Notes: generated from the sequence alone by a model not told the origin. 64,000 nucleotides of DNA from Centropus unirufus (GCA_013397695.1 VYZI01000054.1:1653209-1717208), one strand, 5' to 3'; shown: positions 26,751-41,784, numbered from the stretch's first letter. Numbers and translations: made by a program.

Positions 26751-29700
26751 TTCTAGGCCAAAATACTATCTCTTTGTGTGAGAGTCATTCAAACAACTGT
26801 TAAACTATCTAGAGCACAGGAATCTTAAGTGAATGAGGAGTCTAGGCTCTCAGTTTAGCCTAAGGAGAAAACAGGTGCTTCACAGAAACAATTAATCTCA
26901 TCCTGCAGGAGGTACCTAAAATACATTACACCCTAAAAATGGTTGTATTTCTCTATCAACTACAAAGGGAATCTAGTAAGACTAGTTGGAACAGAGATCT
27001 CTGCATTGTATTTCTATAAATTTGGGTGAGATAAACACTATTGTGGATGCCTGCTTCCTGGTTTAGCACTTGGGTGCCTAAAGCAAGCTTGCGTTTATGA
27101 TGACCTGTATGTAATGATATAAAAGACAAATGAAAAATGAAAAGCCAATATGTATTTAATATTTCCTGATTTAGCAGAGGCTTTACTTCTTGCCTTCTCT
27201 TTAAAGCTGTATATATATTGTACATCTTAAATACACCTTATGTCTTTCTTGACAGAAATCAGAAAACTTTGACTGTCTCAGACTTGTCTTTATCTATGAT
27301 AACTGATATATTTATTTCAAACACAAAAACAACATGAGGTATGGCTTCAATTATCCCAGAAGACCTTCTTCTAAATCTTTTGAAAGTCTTCTGCATGATC
27401 TTCTCTGCTGTGACTTCTATGTTCTCCACAATCTTCCTTATTCCTCCTCAATACTCCCTGACTGTTGCATTTTGCAGATTTATTCCTAATGATAAGACTT
27501 CTCTATATTTCTCTATTTTAATCCTCCACCTTCTTGGCAATCCATCTCTCTGGATGTTCTGCACATTCTTAAGTTATAGTTTTCAACTAAGATTTTTCTT
27601 GGGGTAGCTTCTTTGGAGAAATATCCAGTTCACAATTAAAGAAGATGCTTTTAGGAAAGAAAAAGAATCAGGAAATTCTGAACTCAACTGGAGTACAAAC
27701 TTATTACCCACATCAGTAGATCCAATTTTGTTCCTTCACAAAATTCTGGGTTTAATCAAGTAAGCTCAGAATAGAACACCCGAAAAACACCAACATGAAA
27801 TATTTAGGCTTTTAGGAAAAAATAATCAAGGTGAAGTGTTATAGTGAACGAACTATTTTCAGAGTGCCCAGCCCTTGTGTCATCAAGAGGGCACACCATC
27901 TTGCCTTCAGCGGCAAGTCTAAAGAGAACTGACATAACCTAACCTCAAAAGCTCTCTAACACAAATTTACTGCCAGAACAGTGGGTGCTCACACTGGAAA
28001 GACCCAGTTTTAATACTGGCTGGTATAATGCAATCTTCTCCTGCATAATGGTTCCTCAATCCTGAGCTACACCATCCTTGTTATTTCACTCCAGAAACTC
28101 TCTCAAGTATAGAATTTAGCATTTGCATATATTCCCTGAGGATCTTGGAAGAAAATGTTCCGAGGCCCTCCGGGGCTGAGTGTGTATGGTGAAGTATATG
28201 AATAAATCTGTCAGTTTTGAGCCATTAGGAATGGATGGCTTTAGGGTTGATTTTAAATGGGTGCCAGTATTTCTTAGGGCTTTGCTACAGACAGAGGATG
28301 GGCAGGAAAAGCTTATATTACTCTTCTTGTTTGGATAGGGTTAATGAATGTGTTATCAGGGATTGTGTGGGAGTTAATTGCATTGACTAAGAAAAATAGA
28401 GAGCCATGCAGAGTCTGCTGAATGTCAGAAGCATTTTTTTCTTATTTCATTGCAAGTAATCTAGGTAGCATAAATCAGTACTGGTGCTGTTTGTGTTCGT
28501 AAAATTACTTGCAACTGTCTTATAGTATTTATTTTTTCCCTTTGAATTAAAGTAAAATCACATAGATGGATAGAACGCAGTGCTTTAAAGAATTTAGTTT
28601 AGATATACATTACCTCAAATGCATGTGTCTTGGTCTTGTTAATGGGAATATGACTACTGGTACAAAGCACAAGAAAGTACATCACTTACCTTGTCTTAGA
28701 ATTTTGAACTTACAGATTGAATTACATAAACTTTGTCCAAAATTCCTTTCAGTTCCTAAGTTAAGGAAGCATAGTCCTGTATCGTCAGTCATAACTATGA
28801 TTTATGATATGCCTACTTCTCACTAAGATTCTGTGTGAGATCTTTACATTTGGGTGAATTAGCTCAAAAAAGTCCATGAGGTCTGTTATTGAAAAACCTA
28901 AGGTTTGATTGGTCAATGTCATAAGCACTTCAGTCTACACGTTATTTAACCTGGAGTAAAAACCATTTCTGAATGTCAAAGTTGCTTAAGTACTATTGAG
29001 TTTACAAAGCAGAGGTAGCCAACAGGTCCTCGTGTGCTCACTTAGCTACCCAAAAAGTCTATAAATCAGCAGAGATAAATTAAAAAATATGATTTCATAT
29101 TGAACTGAAAAGCAAAAGCTCTATCTGAGGTCATGGACAAACTACCATCTGTGGATCACATTGACACTGAGGAAGACCAGTGAAACATACTTGCTATGCC
29201 TTGCCTTCAAAGTCTTTGTCTTAGACTCAGTATATTGGAGCAAAGATACTTAAATACTGTCATTCACAAGGTTTGCCACTGTGCCATCCAGAATGCTCCA
29301 GAAGGACTGGTATGCCACTGTAATGTATAAGTAAGAGAGGAAGGCCCCAGTGTGTCTAGTAATGCATAGGATGTGTTTTGGAGCTGCATTCCCTAATGTT
29401 GGGCTCATATGAATATGACATAGCATACACATATATTTAAATAAAACCCCAAAACCTGAGCTTTAGGAACAAAGGAGAGGACATAGAATTTCTGTGAAGC
29501 TCTGTGTGTGTTAGTTTTTTCTATAGGCAAATGATATCAGAGATCTTGCCCAAACATAAATGAACAGATCCCTTGTTGTGAGGTAAGATGGCCAGCTTTT
29601 CTAGTTGACTACAAGGAAGATTCCCCATCTGCTTATGTGTCTAGGTGCAGATTCACCTCCCAGCAGTCAGATTCATGGGTGCAACCACCTTTGCTTTTAA

Positions 29701-32700
29701 GACAAATGCCATGGTGCTGCACACGATTATGTGTTACAGTGATGTGTACACTAAAACTGCTTCAAGATGCTAATCTAGAACAGCCCTTTGCCTTTTTGAC
29801 ATTTGTTCAGCAAGAAAAGGTACAATTTCTTGCTAACTACACAGCTTTGCTAGAATCAGATATTTCCTATTCCTATTATTGCCATATTGAAGACTCCATT
29901 TTCTTTAGAGAAACAAGAGGCAGCAATCCGGTTTTGAACTACTGCCATCAACTCACCCAACTGCCTAGATAACACAGCAGACTGATATTTTTGTTGTTTT
30001 AAATACAAGAAAAGTGAAAAAATGCATAGATTCAGGAAAACTAAGAACAATTTGAGGATGACTGTAATAACGTTAAGTATTCAGGGCTCATCCAGTCTGG
30101 ACTTTTCCTGAGGAATACAAAGACACAATTGGAATAAATTTTGAATTTTTTTTTCAGGATGTTCTGTAAGGTGTTTATTACATGTCTCTTTTTCAATAAT
30201 TTAACATGAGCTAATAATTTGATATCAACAAAGAATCTGTGAGTTCCCATGACTATTTTTTTTTGCTATACCATTAAATAGAGATTTCTTTTTTTGGCTG
30301 CTAGACTGTTAATTGCATTTTGAAATCTTGGTCTCATCTGTTTTTACAAATACTTTGTTGCAGCTGTGACTTTCCTGACAAATCAAGGTTCTTTGGAAAA
30401 ATGCTAATTCTTCTTAAATATGGTGTTCTGAGAAAATATCTAATTTTTTCCCTCTTTTTTCCCCTTTAAATTATACTAGCACAGGTTTCTATCACAAATT
30501 AGCTTGGCCGCCTTCCAGATTATCTGATAGAAGCCCAAATCTTCCGTGGCTCTGGGAAACCTCAGTGCATCAACAGCCTTCAAAGAAAAGGCATTCAGGC
30601 TTTTGGCATCCTCAGCTTCACCACGGTCCAGGCATGTTCACTGCTTTCAGAACAGGGAATCTCAAACAACTCAAGGTTTTAAAAGGTTCTGAGATCCCAG
30701 GAAATGCTAGAAGTCTGGCAGCTGAGAAATGCCCTGTAAACAACCTGAGAACTGAGAGGCATAAGGCATGATGATAGAGGAAGATAGTCAAGAATGAAAG
30801 ATGTTCAGAGAGTTTATCTGATCTGGATGAGAAAGAACTCTGAAAATTGTCACATCCTGCGCCAGAAAGCCCTGAAGTTTCCCTATTCTTTTATTTATTA
30901 CCACAGAAAGCGGTAGCTTTTAGGTTTCTTTGCATTCCTGGGAATACCAAGGTGAGCATCAGGCTCCCCAGGTCTGGGCCATTTCAGTCTCACACAATCC
31001 TTCAGATTCTCCACACAGTTGTGTGTAAGAAACCTGAACATGCTTGTATCTATTCCATTGTTTGATTTTAGGCACACATGTAGAAATTCAGCTTTTGGAT
31101 TTTAAGGATCTTTCTCCTTAATATAAAAGAGGAAAGGGGAAATGGAAATGGAAAATGAAGCCAGATGCTGGTGACTGATTCATTTCCTTTAGACACATTG
31201 TTTTCCTAATGTTTTATTGGAAGAGCATAACATTTGCATGAGCATGAAATCCAGGAACATGGGTTTTTCATAATCAAACTGCTAACTTAAATGTGTCAAA
31301 GCAATATTTGGGTGATTAATGAAAGGTGTTTATACAGCCAGTTATTCTGTTTCATTTCAGCAACTGTGCAAAACAACTTACACAGTGTATGACATGTTAC
31401 TCCCTTTATGGAGCAGTCTCCATATGTTCATTAAGGTGCAAAACAACAAGGAAGCTAAATGCAGGTGCCAGCTGAAACCTGCAGAGGATCACTGCTTCAT
31501 TGGATTCTGCTTTCTGCTTTGATTTGCAATTAACATATTTCTGGACTTCAGACATGTTTGTCTGTTTTCCCTGGGGTATCAGCATTTCATTTATGTGGTT
31601 TGATTTCTTTCTTTGTTGGTTTTTTTTTCTATTCACGGGTTACATTTTTACTGACACAAAGAAAGATGTCAGAGGGTAGCAAAGTATTCAGCTGAATTCG
31701 ACTGCCAGGGGATGGTATATTAGGATATTTCCTTCTTTCCTTATTTTTTTTAAAGCACACAGATATCTTTATGCTGAAGACCTTGAAATCTCTTGGGAAG
31801 ACCAGCTTAAATGAAGAATCAAAACATTTCAGCCTTCTCATCACAACTGCAAATTGAAAAATAAGCACTCACATAGCACATTCACTCACCTAACTGAGGG
31901 ACATTCTTTAGGCTCTATTTTAAGATGAAATGTAGCAATTTTTTTTATTTGTATTGTAAGTGACAAGGTACATTGCATGGGACTAACCTACTGCAGCCAC
32001 CCCAAAAGAATGCAGTGTGGCAAAATTTGACTGCGCATGCTTCCTCTTGCCTCCTGCATTCCATTTCTGCCTCCTCTCCTGCATATCTCTAAGGAGAAAG
32101 CAATGTCAATATACTGGGACTCTTGCCTTGAATTGCAAGGTTAGAGACTAGAGAAAAGAGCTTAAAAACTTCTTCTGTAGCGCACTCCAATTTCTTATCT
32201 TCATGAGAGCGAATGGTAACAATAGCTGTTGGGTGGACAGAACTGTCACAGTTCATTATTTCTCTCCTCAAGCTGGCCAGAAGTCTGGATGAGAGAGGCA
32301 TTTTGCACATTGGTGCAAACCTCCTTTCGGATAGTTGTCACGCTTAGCATTTCCATGATGAGAAACTAGTGCTCTTACTCAGAGGAGATTAGTCACCTAA
32401 AATGCTTGTGAGAGGAGGGAAGAGAGTTTCCCAGATTAACTAACAGGAGACAATGTGCTAACCAAAAAACTATGGAAACAGATAGATATGGATATGTCAT
32501 GGGTGAGTGAACATAGTTTTTTGAGGATTCACTGTTATCTCACAAACTTCCTTTATCCTATACTGGTAGAAATGTCAGTACATCCTTGTAGATGTATGCA
32601 TCATCCATTTCTCAGATGTGACAATATCAGTAAGTTAGGCTCATTTCTATGTACTCCACATGGCTTCCTTTTAAAGCTCCCTGTCTCAGATTTTTAATAT

Positions 32701-34400
32701 CTGCTTCATCCGTAAGTATGCAACTGTGTTACATGGTGTCTTGAATAAATATATGATTTCTTATTCTTTTGCTCCTCTGCTGACTTAATTGAGGTTGTGG
32801 TATGGCCAGGGAAAGGAATCATAGGAATTGTCCTACTGTTTTAACGTTCAAGTTATGTGCTAATCCAGTACAGTCCTAGAAGCTTCATAAAAACATTTAA
32901 GGAACTGAAACTTAACGGAGAAAGCTACACCTTCCTGAAGCACTGTAGTCTTTTCCTAACCCCTTGTAAGTGGAAGTGGATTTAAGAGCTGAAGCTTCTA
33001 AGGTGTAAATTTTGTCTTGACATTTACATGTTTTTTTCAAGGACAAACGCAGACAAAGATGTTTAAACAAAATACATTCAAAGCAAAACTTAAGAAGTAT
33101 TTTTTCAAATATAGAAACCTGTTCTGTATCAGGATGAATGAAAACTGAATAAGGGATAGTTTTGACAGGTCTGCTGAGCTAGAGGTGTTAGAATTCAGTA
33201 TTCCTATAAGGTGCCTGATTTGCGTTTATATAGGGTAACATTTTGCAGAAGGTTCATATTCCAAAAAAACTACTCTGGCTGCCATAACATGGGAATATTA
33301 GTGTGGGAATACTCAGTATCACAGCTGCTTTTTGCAGTCATAGTTTTGCACCTGATATATAATACCCTTCTCAAGAAAATGATTAGGCAGTAGATCAGGT
33401 AAGAGATATGCATGTTAAACAGCAGAGGTTGCATTGGGCTACTTTCTCCGGAGAGTTGCTCGGTGGTAAAATGAGCTCATGCATTAAACTTGGAAATTTT
33501 ATTTCCTCCAAAAGAAAGTCCAGCTTGTGAAACAAGATATCTGAGTCTGGCTATTTTCCTCTTCTCAGCTTATCAAAAACAAACTTCAGAAATGATGGTT
33601 TCACATATGACAATCATATGTTCAAGAATGAACTTAGACTATCTTCCTTATGAGAATTTTCAAAACCAGGATGGCCTGATGGAAATCTATATTTTCTTTG
33701 AATCTTCAAAGAGTTGTTGTCCCTTTAATTGCTGTTTATGCTTCTTTTCACCTAACATCCCAGTGGAAAGTAAAGTATTCTACCCTTCCTGTGCTCACAG
33801 CTCTTCATTTTCAAATTCTCTTGCTTGATAAAGAGGGTGGGAGCTCAAATGGAAATTAAAAAAATCTACAAAGTTGAATTCAGAGCATCTTTTCTATGGG
33901 GTAACACTTGTTGGTCAATGACAGCTGCTGTTACAACAGCTCAAAAAATAGACACCATCTCTTTGCATAACAACTTCTCTAACAGATTTCAAAAATGCAA
34001 TTTTTAGGTAACAGTATAAGCCTGCATGCATTCAGCTGTCTGTACTACCCCTTTTTGTCTTTAAAAATGGAATTTAAACCTACACTGGCTATAATAATCT
34101 ATGGAGCAAACCATGAAAAATTCTAAATTGGGATTAGTGTCTATTAACTCTATAAAGTTCTATTTGGCAGTCAGCCAGTGTCAACTTAGGTCAGACTCCT
34201 CTTTATGCAGTACCTAATGCTGCAAAAGACACATGTACAATACCAAGTGGAAAAAGATGCCTAGGGTAATGCTGCAACTATCAGGCCAAATTCTCTCCTG
34301 GCATAACTCATAGTATTTCCAAGCCAAATATTTCAGAATAGCCTGTCTGTTTGAATTATTTTTTGTATTCACTTTTTAATAAGCAACTTTCCAAGCAATG

Positions 34401-34460
34401 AGGGTTTTTTAGCTGCATGACTCCTATTAAAGTCAATAGGAGTCATGTGGCTAAAACCCT
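34401..34460. repeat. Long near-perfect inverted repeat (60-base hairpin)
   Basis: The arms atgactcctatt (34,417-34,428) and aataggagtcat (34,435-34,446) are perfect complements around the 6-base loop aaagtc. Pairing continues outward: agctgc pairs with gtggct through two G-T pairs, then tttt with aaaa, then, after a 2-base bulge, aggg with ccct. The whole 60 bases therefore folds on itself. The core resembles the tcaatgggag-type centres of old palindromic repeats in sauropsids, so it is probably a MITE-like remnant. It could also form a transcript hairpin. Confidence 0.85.
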
Positions 34461-36728
34461 ATGTGATGCTTGAATTTATTGGAAATTGGCATCTGGTGCT
34501 GAGAGCACTTCTATTGTTTGGTCTTCCTGCCCAATCATCACTTTATGCCTGGTCGTGTAGCCTCTTCTGCTTCTACTTGCTGGAATCTCCATGCCTGACC
34601 TTTCTATTCCTTCCCCAATATCCTTTCACACTAAAAATAAAAGAGCCTTCACTGTGGAATCATTATTGCCTCATGCCCTTTTGTTTGGATTTTCTGTATG
34701 CAGCTGTTTTGTTCATCCTCAGCTGTTGCTGAACTTTGCTGTTGGATGCAGTGAAACGTTGCATTGTTCATGCAATCAGTTACGGTTGCACAATACTTAC
34801 AGATCTGGTTAGAGGAAAGGTACTTGTTAAACAACACCTTAGGTCCTTGCCATTTAATTCTGAAATGCTAGGGATTAAAATACTGTCAAGTGGGCCAATG
34901 ATATTTCTTTACTAAAAATGAGGTTCTAGTAGCTGTTATCAATTACTACCTGATAATTTCTTTCACCCCCAAAAAGGATGTTATTCTTCTGAAATGAAGA
35001 GCAAAGTTTCAGTTGATGTGAGATGCATATTAGCTCCAAATATATTTTAATTAGTGTGATTATGGGATGCAAAATCCAACCCCAGGAGCACTGTTGTAGG
35101 ATTTACTTGTCAATCACAGAAAGCAATGTATATTTTGTTAAAATTATCAAAACAAATATTTCTCTGGTTCCTTATGTATTTTGTATTGAAGCATATCTGG
35201 TAAACTTGCTAATTGGTATGTGCATCCATAAGGTGACCTTTTTAAAATAAAACAAAAAAATTCTAACTATTTTTTGCTGTTAAGTTTAGAGCACCTGCCC
35301 AGGTTACATCTGAGATGTGATTGAAAATATTGTTTCCTCCAGCGATCACTGGAGTAGTTTTCAACCAAATGGAAGAAGAGATGTCTTCACAGACAAGGAT
35401 TTATCCTTTTCCCAAAGGTGGCTTTGAACATGAGTTTGATAAAAAGATTTTATTAAATGGCAATGTAATAGAGTTTACACGTAGTTTTTAAGAACACTGT
35501 ATAGGAAAGTTATTAATGATTGAGTCTGGTTATTGTACAGCTCTGTAATAAAGGATAGAGACTGTCCAGTATCCTGAAGAAAAAAAGCACAATTCGGATT
35601 CCTTCAGGCACTATATGTTTTTTAAAAATAATCTCAGGATTGAAAATCAAATCTATCAGGCAACACTTGTCAAGCAACTTGAGACTGTGTCAGCTAGCCT
35701 ATTTTAAAATATAGCTAAAGTAGGTTAAAGATTATCTTCAAGGAAGATACTGAAGAGCAACAGAACACTGAATGAATATAGAAATATTTCAGGGACATTG
35801 TTGTTGAAAACCTCATTAAATCATCACATTTTAACGTGGATATGCTATGCAAAAAAGTAATGCTTCTCTTCAAGACAATTTCACATTTATTCAGTCTTTT
35901 TTTTTTTAACTTTCCACAGAGTTGCTTTAGTGCTCATCTAAGATGTCAGACCTTCAGACGCTGTATTTGTCTACAAGAAGTGTAGCAGCTGCAGTGCAAA
36001 TGTCAGTCTGACAGTCCTTGCACATCACTCCTTACTCTCATCTTTGGGGTAATGGTTATACATAAATGGAGCATTCTGCTTATGCATCTCTTTACCTCCA
36101 ATCTTGTTCCCCTTCCAACCAGAAAAATGCAAGTTAGTAGCTACTGCCACGGTGATTTTTCAGAGTTTGCCTTGAACATACGGACTAATGTTTTCAGTAT
36201 ATTTTACTTGTAAGACTTCAGCTGCCCAAGCTAAACAGCAAGTCTGTCTCCATTTGATAGGGTTCAAAATGACCTTTGTTCATTTTTCACAGAATTTTCT
36301 GTGGAACATTTACCATAGCCATTTTTATCAAAGTAGTTTCCTCAGATTTTCCACTTTTTTAGAGGTCCTGTGTTTGGTCTGAGAAGTACTTTGTTATTCA
36401 ACAGTAACTGACAAAGATAAAATGACTGACATGAGAACACAAAATAAAAGTGCTAACAGTTATAAGAGCATTTCGGAGAGGGTGAGTGGATGAAAATTAC
36501 GTTGTTAAAGGAAAAAAAAAAGAATTTTCACATAAAAAAATAAATTTACCTGGAGTAAATCTGACCTGTGCTAAATTTGGACTGCCGTGGAGAAAGCAAA
36601 AATTGTTACACTATGAAACAACCAAACTAAGCAATCCCCCAGCTAGAAGATTTAGCACAGAGAGTTAGTTTTGAAGTAAAGAAGACCAGCACTTTAATCT
36701 TTTTGCTTGATTTTCCTTTCAAACACAG

Positions 36729-36842
36729 TCATCCATTTAGCTCCCTGCTGTCCTCATGAAGAATTTCCTTATGATGAAATCAGGGTTTGGAGATTTATTA
36801 TGCAACGAGCAGAGCAGGTTCAAGCTGATAAAGGCTTCCTGG
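36729..36842 (+). CDS. Candidate internal coding exon, product unknown
   Basis: The segment is preceded by a T-rich tract ending in aaacacag and followed by a consensus donor, gtgagtga. It is 114 bases long, a multiple of three. Exactly one frame is open: two bases completing a codon, 37 codons, then one base, so both flanking introns would be phase 1. The peptide looks protein-like, with a cysteine pair followed by PHEEFPYDEI and an amphipathic stretch VWRFIMQRAEQVQADKGFL. The other two frames have early stops. The frame is too short and lacks an ATG at its head, so it stands only as an internal exon. I do not recognise the family. A chance open frame with good splice signals remains possible, since such signals also occur at random in 64 kb. 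Confidence 0.4.
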
Positions 36843-39800
36843 GTGAGTGAAGGATGCTTAATGCCAGGAAAGATACTCTTTTAATGTGAGGTTCTTGACC
36901 ATTTATTACATAAAAATGTTAATCTGATAGTGGTTTTAATCTACTTGCTATCAGTGGTGGCTGCTTAGTGTTAAAGACAAGATAAAAAGAAGAGCTGAAG
37001 AAGCAGTTTTGGGGAGCACTCTCTCAGTTAACATGCCAGATACAACACACCTGCTTCCCATTTATCTGCTCTTGCAGAGTGAGGAGGAGAGGGCTTATGG
37101 CCACGATAACGCAGCAGCTCGGTGGTCTGATTGGGCATTGGTGTGCAGGCACTAAAAGGACATTGCACAGGCGATAAGCTATGATAAAGGTTGGGACAGT
37201 CATTTCCCAGGAAAATCTGCAGAGCGAAGAAGGATTTGCTTTGCATGCCATTTTGAGGGATTCTCCAAATACAAAATATTTAATCCCTTCTTGCCAGTTC
37301 ACATCTCCCTCGCAACCCACAAACTGCTGTGTGAGCTGCAGGATTAATGAAGCCAAACATCCTGCAGGTTTGCATTAATCTTGTGCCCTGGGCCTGTCCC
37401 AGCTAATATATGGGCTGGTCCTCCTCGTGAAATCTTGGCAAGCAAGAGATGTTGTGACTAGCCCTGAATTTCATGTGTATAGAACCAATTGCTGATGTTA
37501 AGTACAGAGTGGCTGGCAAACTGGACTAAAGTCTGCTCATGAACTCAAGAGTTAACAGTTATGGGGACCTGGAGTACAAGCACTGTTATCATATAAGCCG
37601 TATTTTATAAGAAGACAAAGATAAAAGTTATCTCTGTCTGCAAGACAGAAATACAAAATTTTTCTTGAGGAATTGGGTCAATACTAAAGTTTTTCACGTG
37701 TTTTTTTTTCTTTTTTGAGTTGACATGAACATCTGCAATCAGTGGAGTAGCTGGATAGGAAACAGATTGCCCATTTAAGGAAATGTGGGATTAAAATAAT
37801 TTACCTTAAGATGAAAGTATTATCAGTTCAAGCTTTTTATGCTGAAGAAGATGAACTCATTCCCTGTACCAGAACTCTCATGTCCCACAACCTAGATGAC
37901 TATGGCAGCAGCCAGCCACATTTTTAGTTTGAGGTTACTGCTTTTTACCCCAATGAGATATTTACAGTAAAATTTCTGTCAAAATCAATGCACTTCCTCA
38001 AAAAAAAAAATAAATAAAGGACTGCTTTGGCAATGCAACATATCCTAATGCAAACTCACATTTCTGAGAAAGTTCTAACTGTTTCACAGGCTGAAGATAA
38101 ATTCCCACAGCGGCTGCTCTGAGTAGGTACAGCCTGTACAGATACATGCACAGACTTAGTTATGGCCTATGGAGATGTCATGGAAACACAAGCTGGGTTC
38201 ATCTAGGACCAAGCTATATATTAAGCAAATAAAGCCTCTGAAACATTGACTTCAAAAGCTACTTCAAAGCCAACAAGCTGAAGTCTGCACATACTTCAGT
38301 GCAGAGTGCAAATAAACTGGTCAGACATGGAAAAATGGGTAGAGCTGGCTGTGTGCTATGGAGGTGCTGCCCAGCATCTGTAGGCCACCTCAATCGGTGT
38401 ATTACCAGAAATCCTGTACTATACCTTGTAGTCCAGTAGGATTTCTCTATCTTTATGTTAAATCCAAGGGAGACACATATTAGCAGTCCCATATCAGAGG
38501 CTTAGAAGTTCATGAGGGAAACTATGGTCAGCATGACTGAAATTCACATAGGCAGGGGAAACCCAATGAACATGAGTGCATGCTGCTTACTAAAACATTC
38601 GTTTGCTGATCTTCTCAAGCGCATTTGTATTTGTGTGTACTGAAGAGATGTGCAGCTAATATGAAACATCTGTAACTCTACAAGAAGCACAAGCAACATT
38701 AGTAGAAGAGCAACAAGGTTCTCCAAAGTGACTGGGAAATACCTTTGTGCAAAGACTATTTAATATAGGATTTTTTTACTTGAGTTCAGATATGGAAGAT
38801 CAGTGCTCAGACCACCAGACAGAATAGCTTTCATAGATTCTGGTTTTAGGTTGAGAACTTAATCTTCACCCAACAATTGAGGAACCATGTGCCTAGACAG
38901 TGTGTGGTCACTGCTAACCTGAGTTCAATTTGGTTTGAAGATATAAAACCCTGTGATATTTATTCTACATTGGGAAACGAAACAGAGGTCCATGGTACAA
39001 AACTCTGGTCATAGAGGACTAACAAGAATGATGACTGGAAAACAAACTGAGAAATATCAAATAGTGAACTCCTATAGATGTTCTCAACTCAGCCTACATT
39101 CATTCCCCAGTAATCACCTGAGCAAATAAATAGTATCAGTGTTAGGCACTAATGGGTTAAAATTACTGGGGCAGCAGGAGAAATACCATGTATGGCAGAA
39201 GCCTGTACTCCTCTTGAGTTAACAGGGACTGTTAGCAGATGGACCCCAACTGAACTCTAGTGGCGGCACACAGGAAGGAGTGAAGAAGGAAAACAGTCAC
39301 AAGCACAAACACCGTTGCTTTATACATCAAGTCCAACATCCAAAAGTAAATTGGAAGTCACTACGAGCTTCAGAGAATAGGTGTAATGTGTGTTGTTTGC
39401 TAGTTCTGCTAAGTAAGCGATCAATATATTTACTCCCTGGATAGAATACAATTTTGCCGTTGTGACAGTGCTACTTCTACTAGTTTGTGAAGAAAAATGA
39501 CTTCATGAAGTCTGTGATCCCTATCCGGTTAGAGCCTCCAATCTTTGATTTTTTTAAAGATAACTGAAAATTAGGAAAAAAACCCCAGAGCTATTGAACA
39601 TTTGCAGTACACCAAAGCCAAGGAATTCAGATATAGAACAAAATTCAATGGCTAGTGATTAGTGCAATCTATTTTACTGAGATACAGCCAAGTTATCTGG
39701 AAGGTTTCAGCACCCTGCAGCACTTCTGAAATCCTTATATTTTACAGACAGAGTTCAGGACAAAATAAAGTTTTTGCTGAATTTCCTTTCACATGGATTG

Positions 39801-41784
39801 GTAAAGGAAACTCCTACCTTGTCAATATGGTTTGTTTTTTTTTGTTGTTTGCTTGCTTTTAGTTTTGATGTTACACTTACTCAGGTGTTGGGCTTTTTTT
39901 CAATGTTACAAATACAAATTCACCTACTCAGGGAATTCAGGACATTGGTGCAAGCCATTTGGCAGAAAACAGTCATAAGGTACAGCTCTATTAGATCTCA
40001 TTTCCTGTCAGAAGGGAGAGAAGAAGGGATGATGGGAGCAATGAGGAATGGACACTGACTTCCAACTAGAGGTGAAAAGAAGTTAATAGTGATAAGACAA
40101 GTTGTAGCAAACCTTAAGCCTGGCAAGGAATTTTCTGTGCCCCATCTAGGATATCACAAGTTGAGATAAACAGTCTCTTATCTGGGAAGTGCTTTCAGGT
40201 CTTTAAAATCATAGCAAAACCAGCCTAAAAGGAATATTCTTTTTAATATTCTTTTTTATTTTTTTTTACCATTGTGGTTTATTACTGGGAGATTAATGGC
40301 AAGAGTTTGAAGCAGAAGATTAATGTGATCTATTCTTACAACCTCCTCTTCTCCTCATAAATCTTCCATTATTACACATGCACTAAGCAGCATGTTGCTT
40401 CACCTTCTCTGAGGCTCAGGCCTACCAACAACTCTGTTTCATTTACTTCCTTCTACTTCTCAGGGGCTAATATTTTACCAAAATAATCTCTACTCTTTTC
40501 CAAACCAACATCCTCTTCCCCTCTGTCACCACCTTCCCTTCCCCCCTCTAATAACGAACAGAGAATCCAAGAAGGAAAAAGACAGTCACACATGGAAATA
40601 TCCTCTTTTGATCAACTTTTGATCTGAGCATGCAGATACATAAATGCAGTTATCGAAATCAACTGGAATAGTGCAAAACTAATAAGATAAGATTTTGATT
40701 TTTGCTTCTGCATCACAGGTAAGTTTTAAACTTAGTTTTCTCCTTTTTTGTCTTTGGAGAACCCTTTTATTTCATTCTCAATTTCATGATCTGAAGAAGT
40801 AAATGAGCTAACATCAAATGCCCACCACCACTTCAGCTGTTGAAGGGAGTGCACCCAGAAGGGGTAGAGCTAACAGTCTAGGTGGACTCATATATATTAT
40901 ATGGCTCAACTTTAGGAAGCAATGGATATTATAGACCAAATACACAGTGGAGTGGATACTGCGCTGTATAAATAACTCATATGAACATCTGGCTTTTCCA
41001 CAATGTGCCTGGAAGAAGAGGAAATCTGAGCTGCATTTTGATGTAATACAGAGATGAAGAATCAGATAGATTAAGTGATTTGTTTAGGGTTACTCAGAAC
41101 TTTTATAGCTAAATCAGAAACAGAGCTTCAGTTCCTGGAGCCCTGCTCCAGTTAATATTTGTATCTGTCCAGGTGACAGACTGTATTTTTACTCTGCAGA
41201 ATAACAAAACCGATTCTCGTGAATACACCCTGTTAGAAATGTGCCCTACAGCAAAATTGGAAGAGATTCACAAGCTTCCTACATGCATGGAGGCCAGAAC
41301 AGCCCTGCCACGTGGTGTCCTAAATTTTTGTTGTGTGAAATTAGTGAGCTACAAAACAAGAATAGCAGAAAAGGAGGAAGAAGAGCTGTTCCTGAAAGTT
41401 TTTTTTTATTATGCAAATATAGAGTCCAAAGATCTTCCAGGGAATTGTTGTGTTAAATAGCCACCGTTGTAATTTGTGAATTTGTAAATGAATACAAATG
41501 TGTAGCTGTCATAACTGGCAGATGACACTTCCTGAAGGATAAGCTTGTACTCTTCCCCAGCGAAGGCAGTATGCAAGAGTTGCATCTCCTGAGACTTCTA
41601 ATGTACAAATTCTTTGGCAATTCTTCCTAAGGCTGAACTGTTTTTAATTTAGAAGACGTCAACCTACTTGTTCTAGTGGGAGAAATTAATAAGCCAAGGA
41701 TGCAGGTTGGCTGTTCTGTAATACCGAGTAGATATGTCTCCATTAATTGCAGGATTGTCTGTGCTCACTTAAAAGCTGTTCTGT

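Noticed and set aside
29527..29582. Segment between ttttttctatag and gtaaga, plus strand
   Set aside because: All three frames contain stops. It could be a non-coding exon, but nothing else supports it.
32447..32502. 56-base open segment between taacag and gtgagt
   Set aside because: No pyrimidine tract before the acceptor, and too short.
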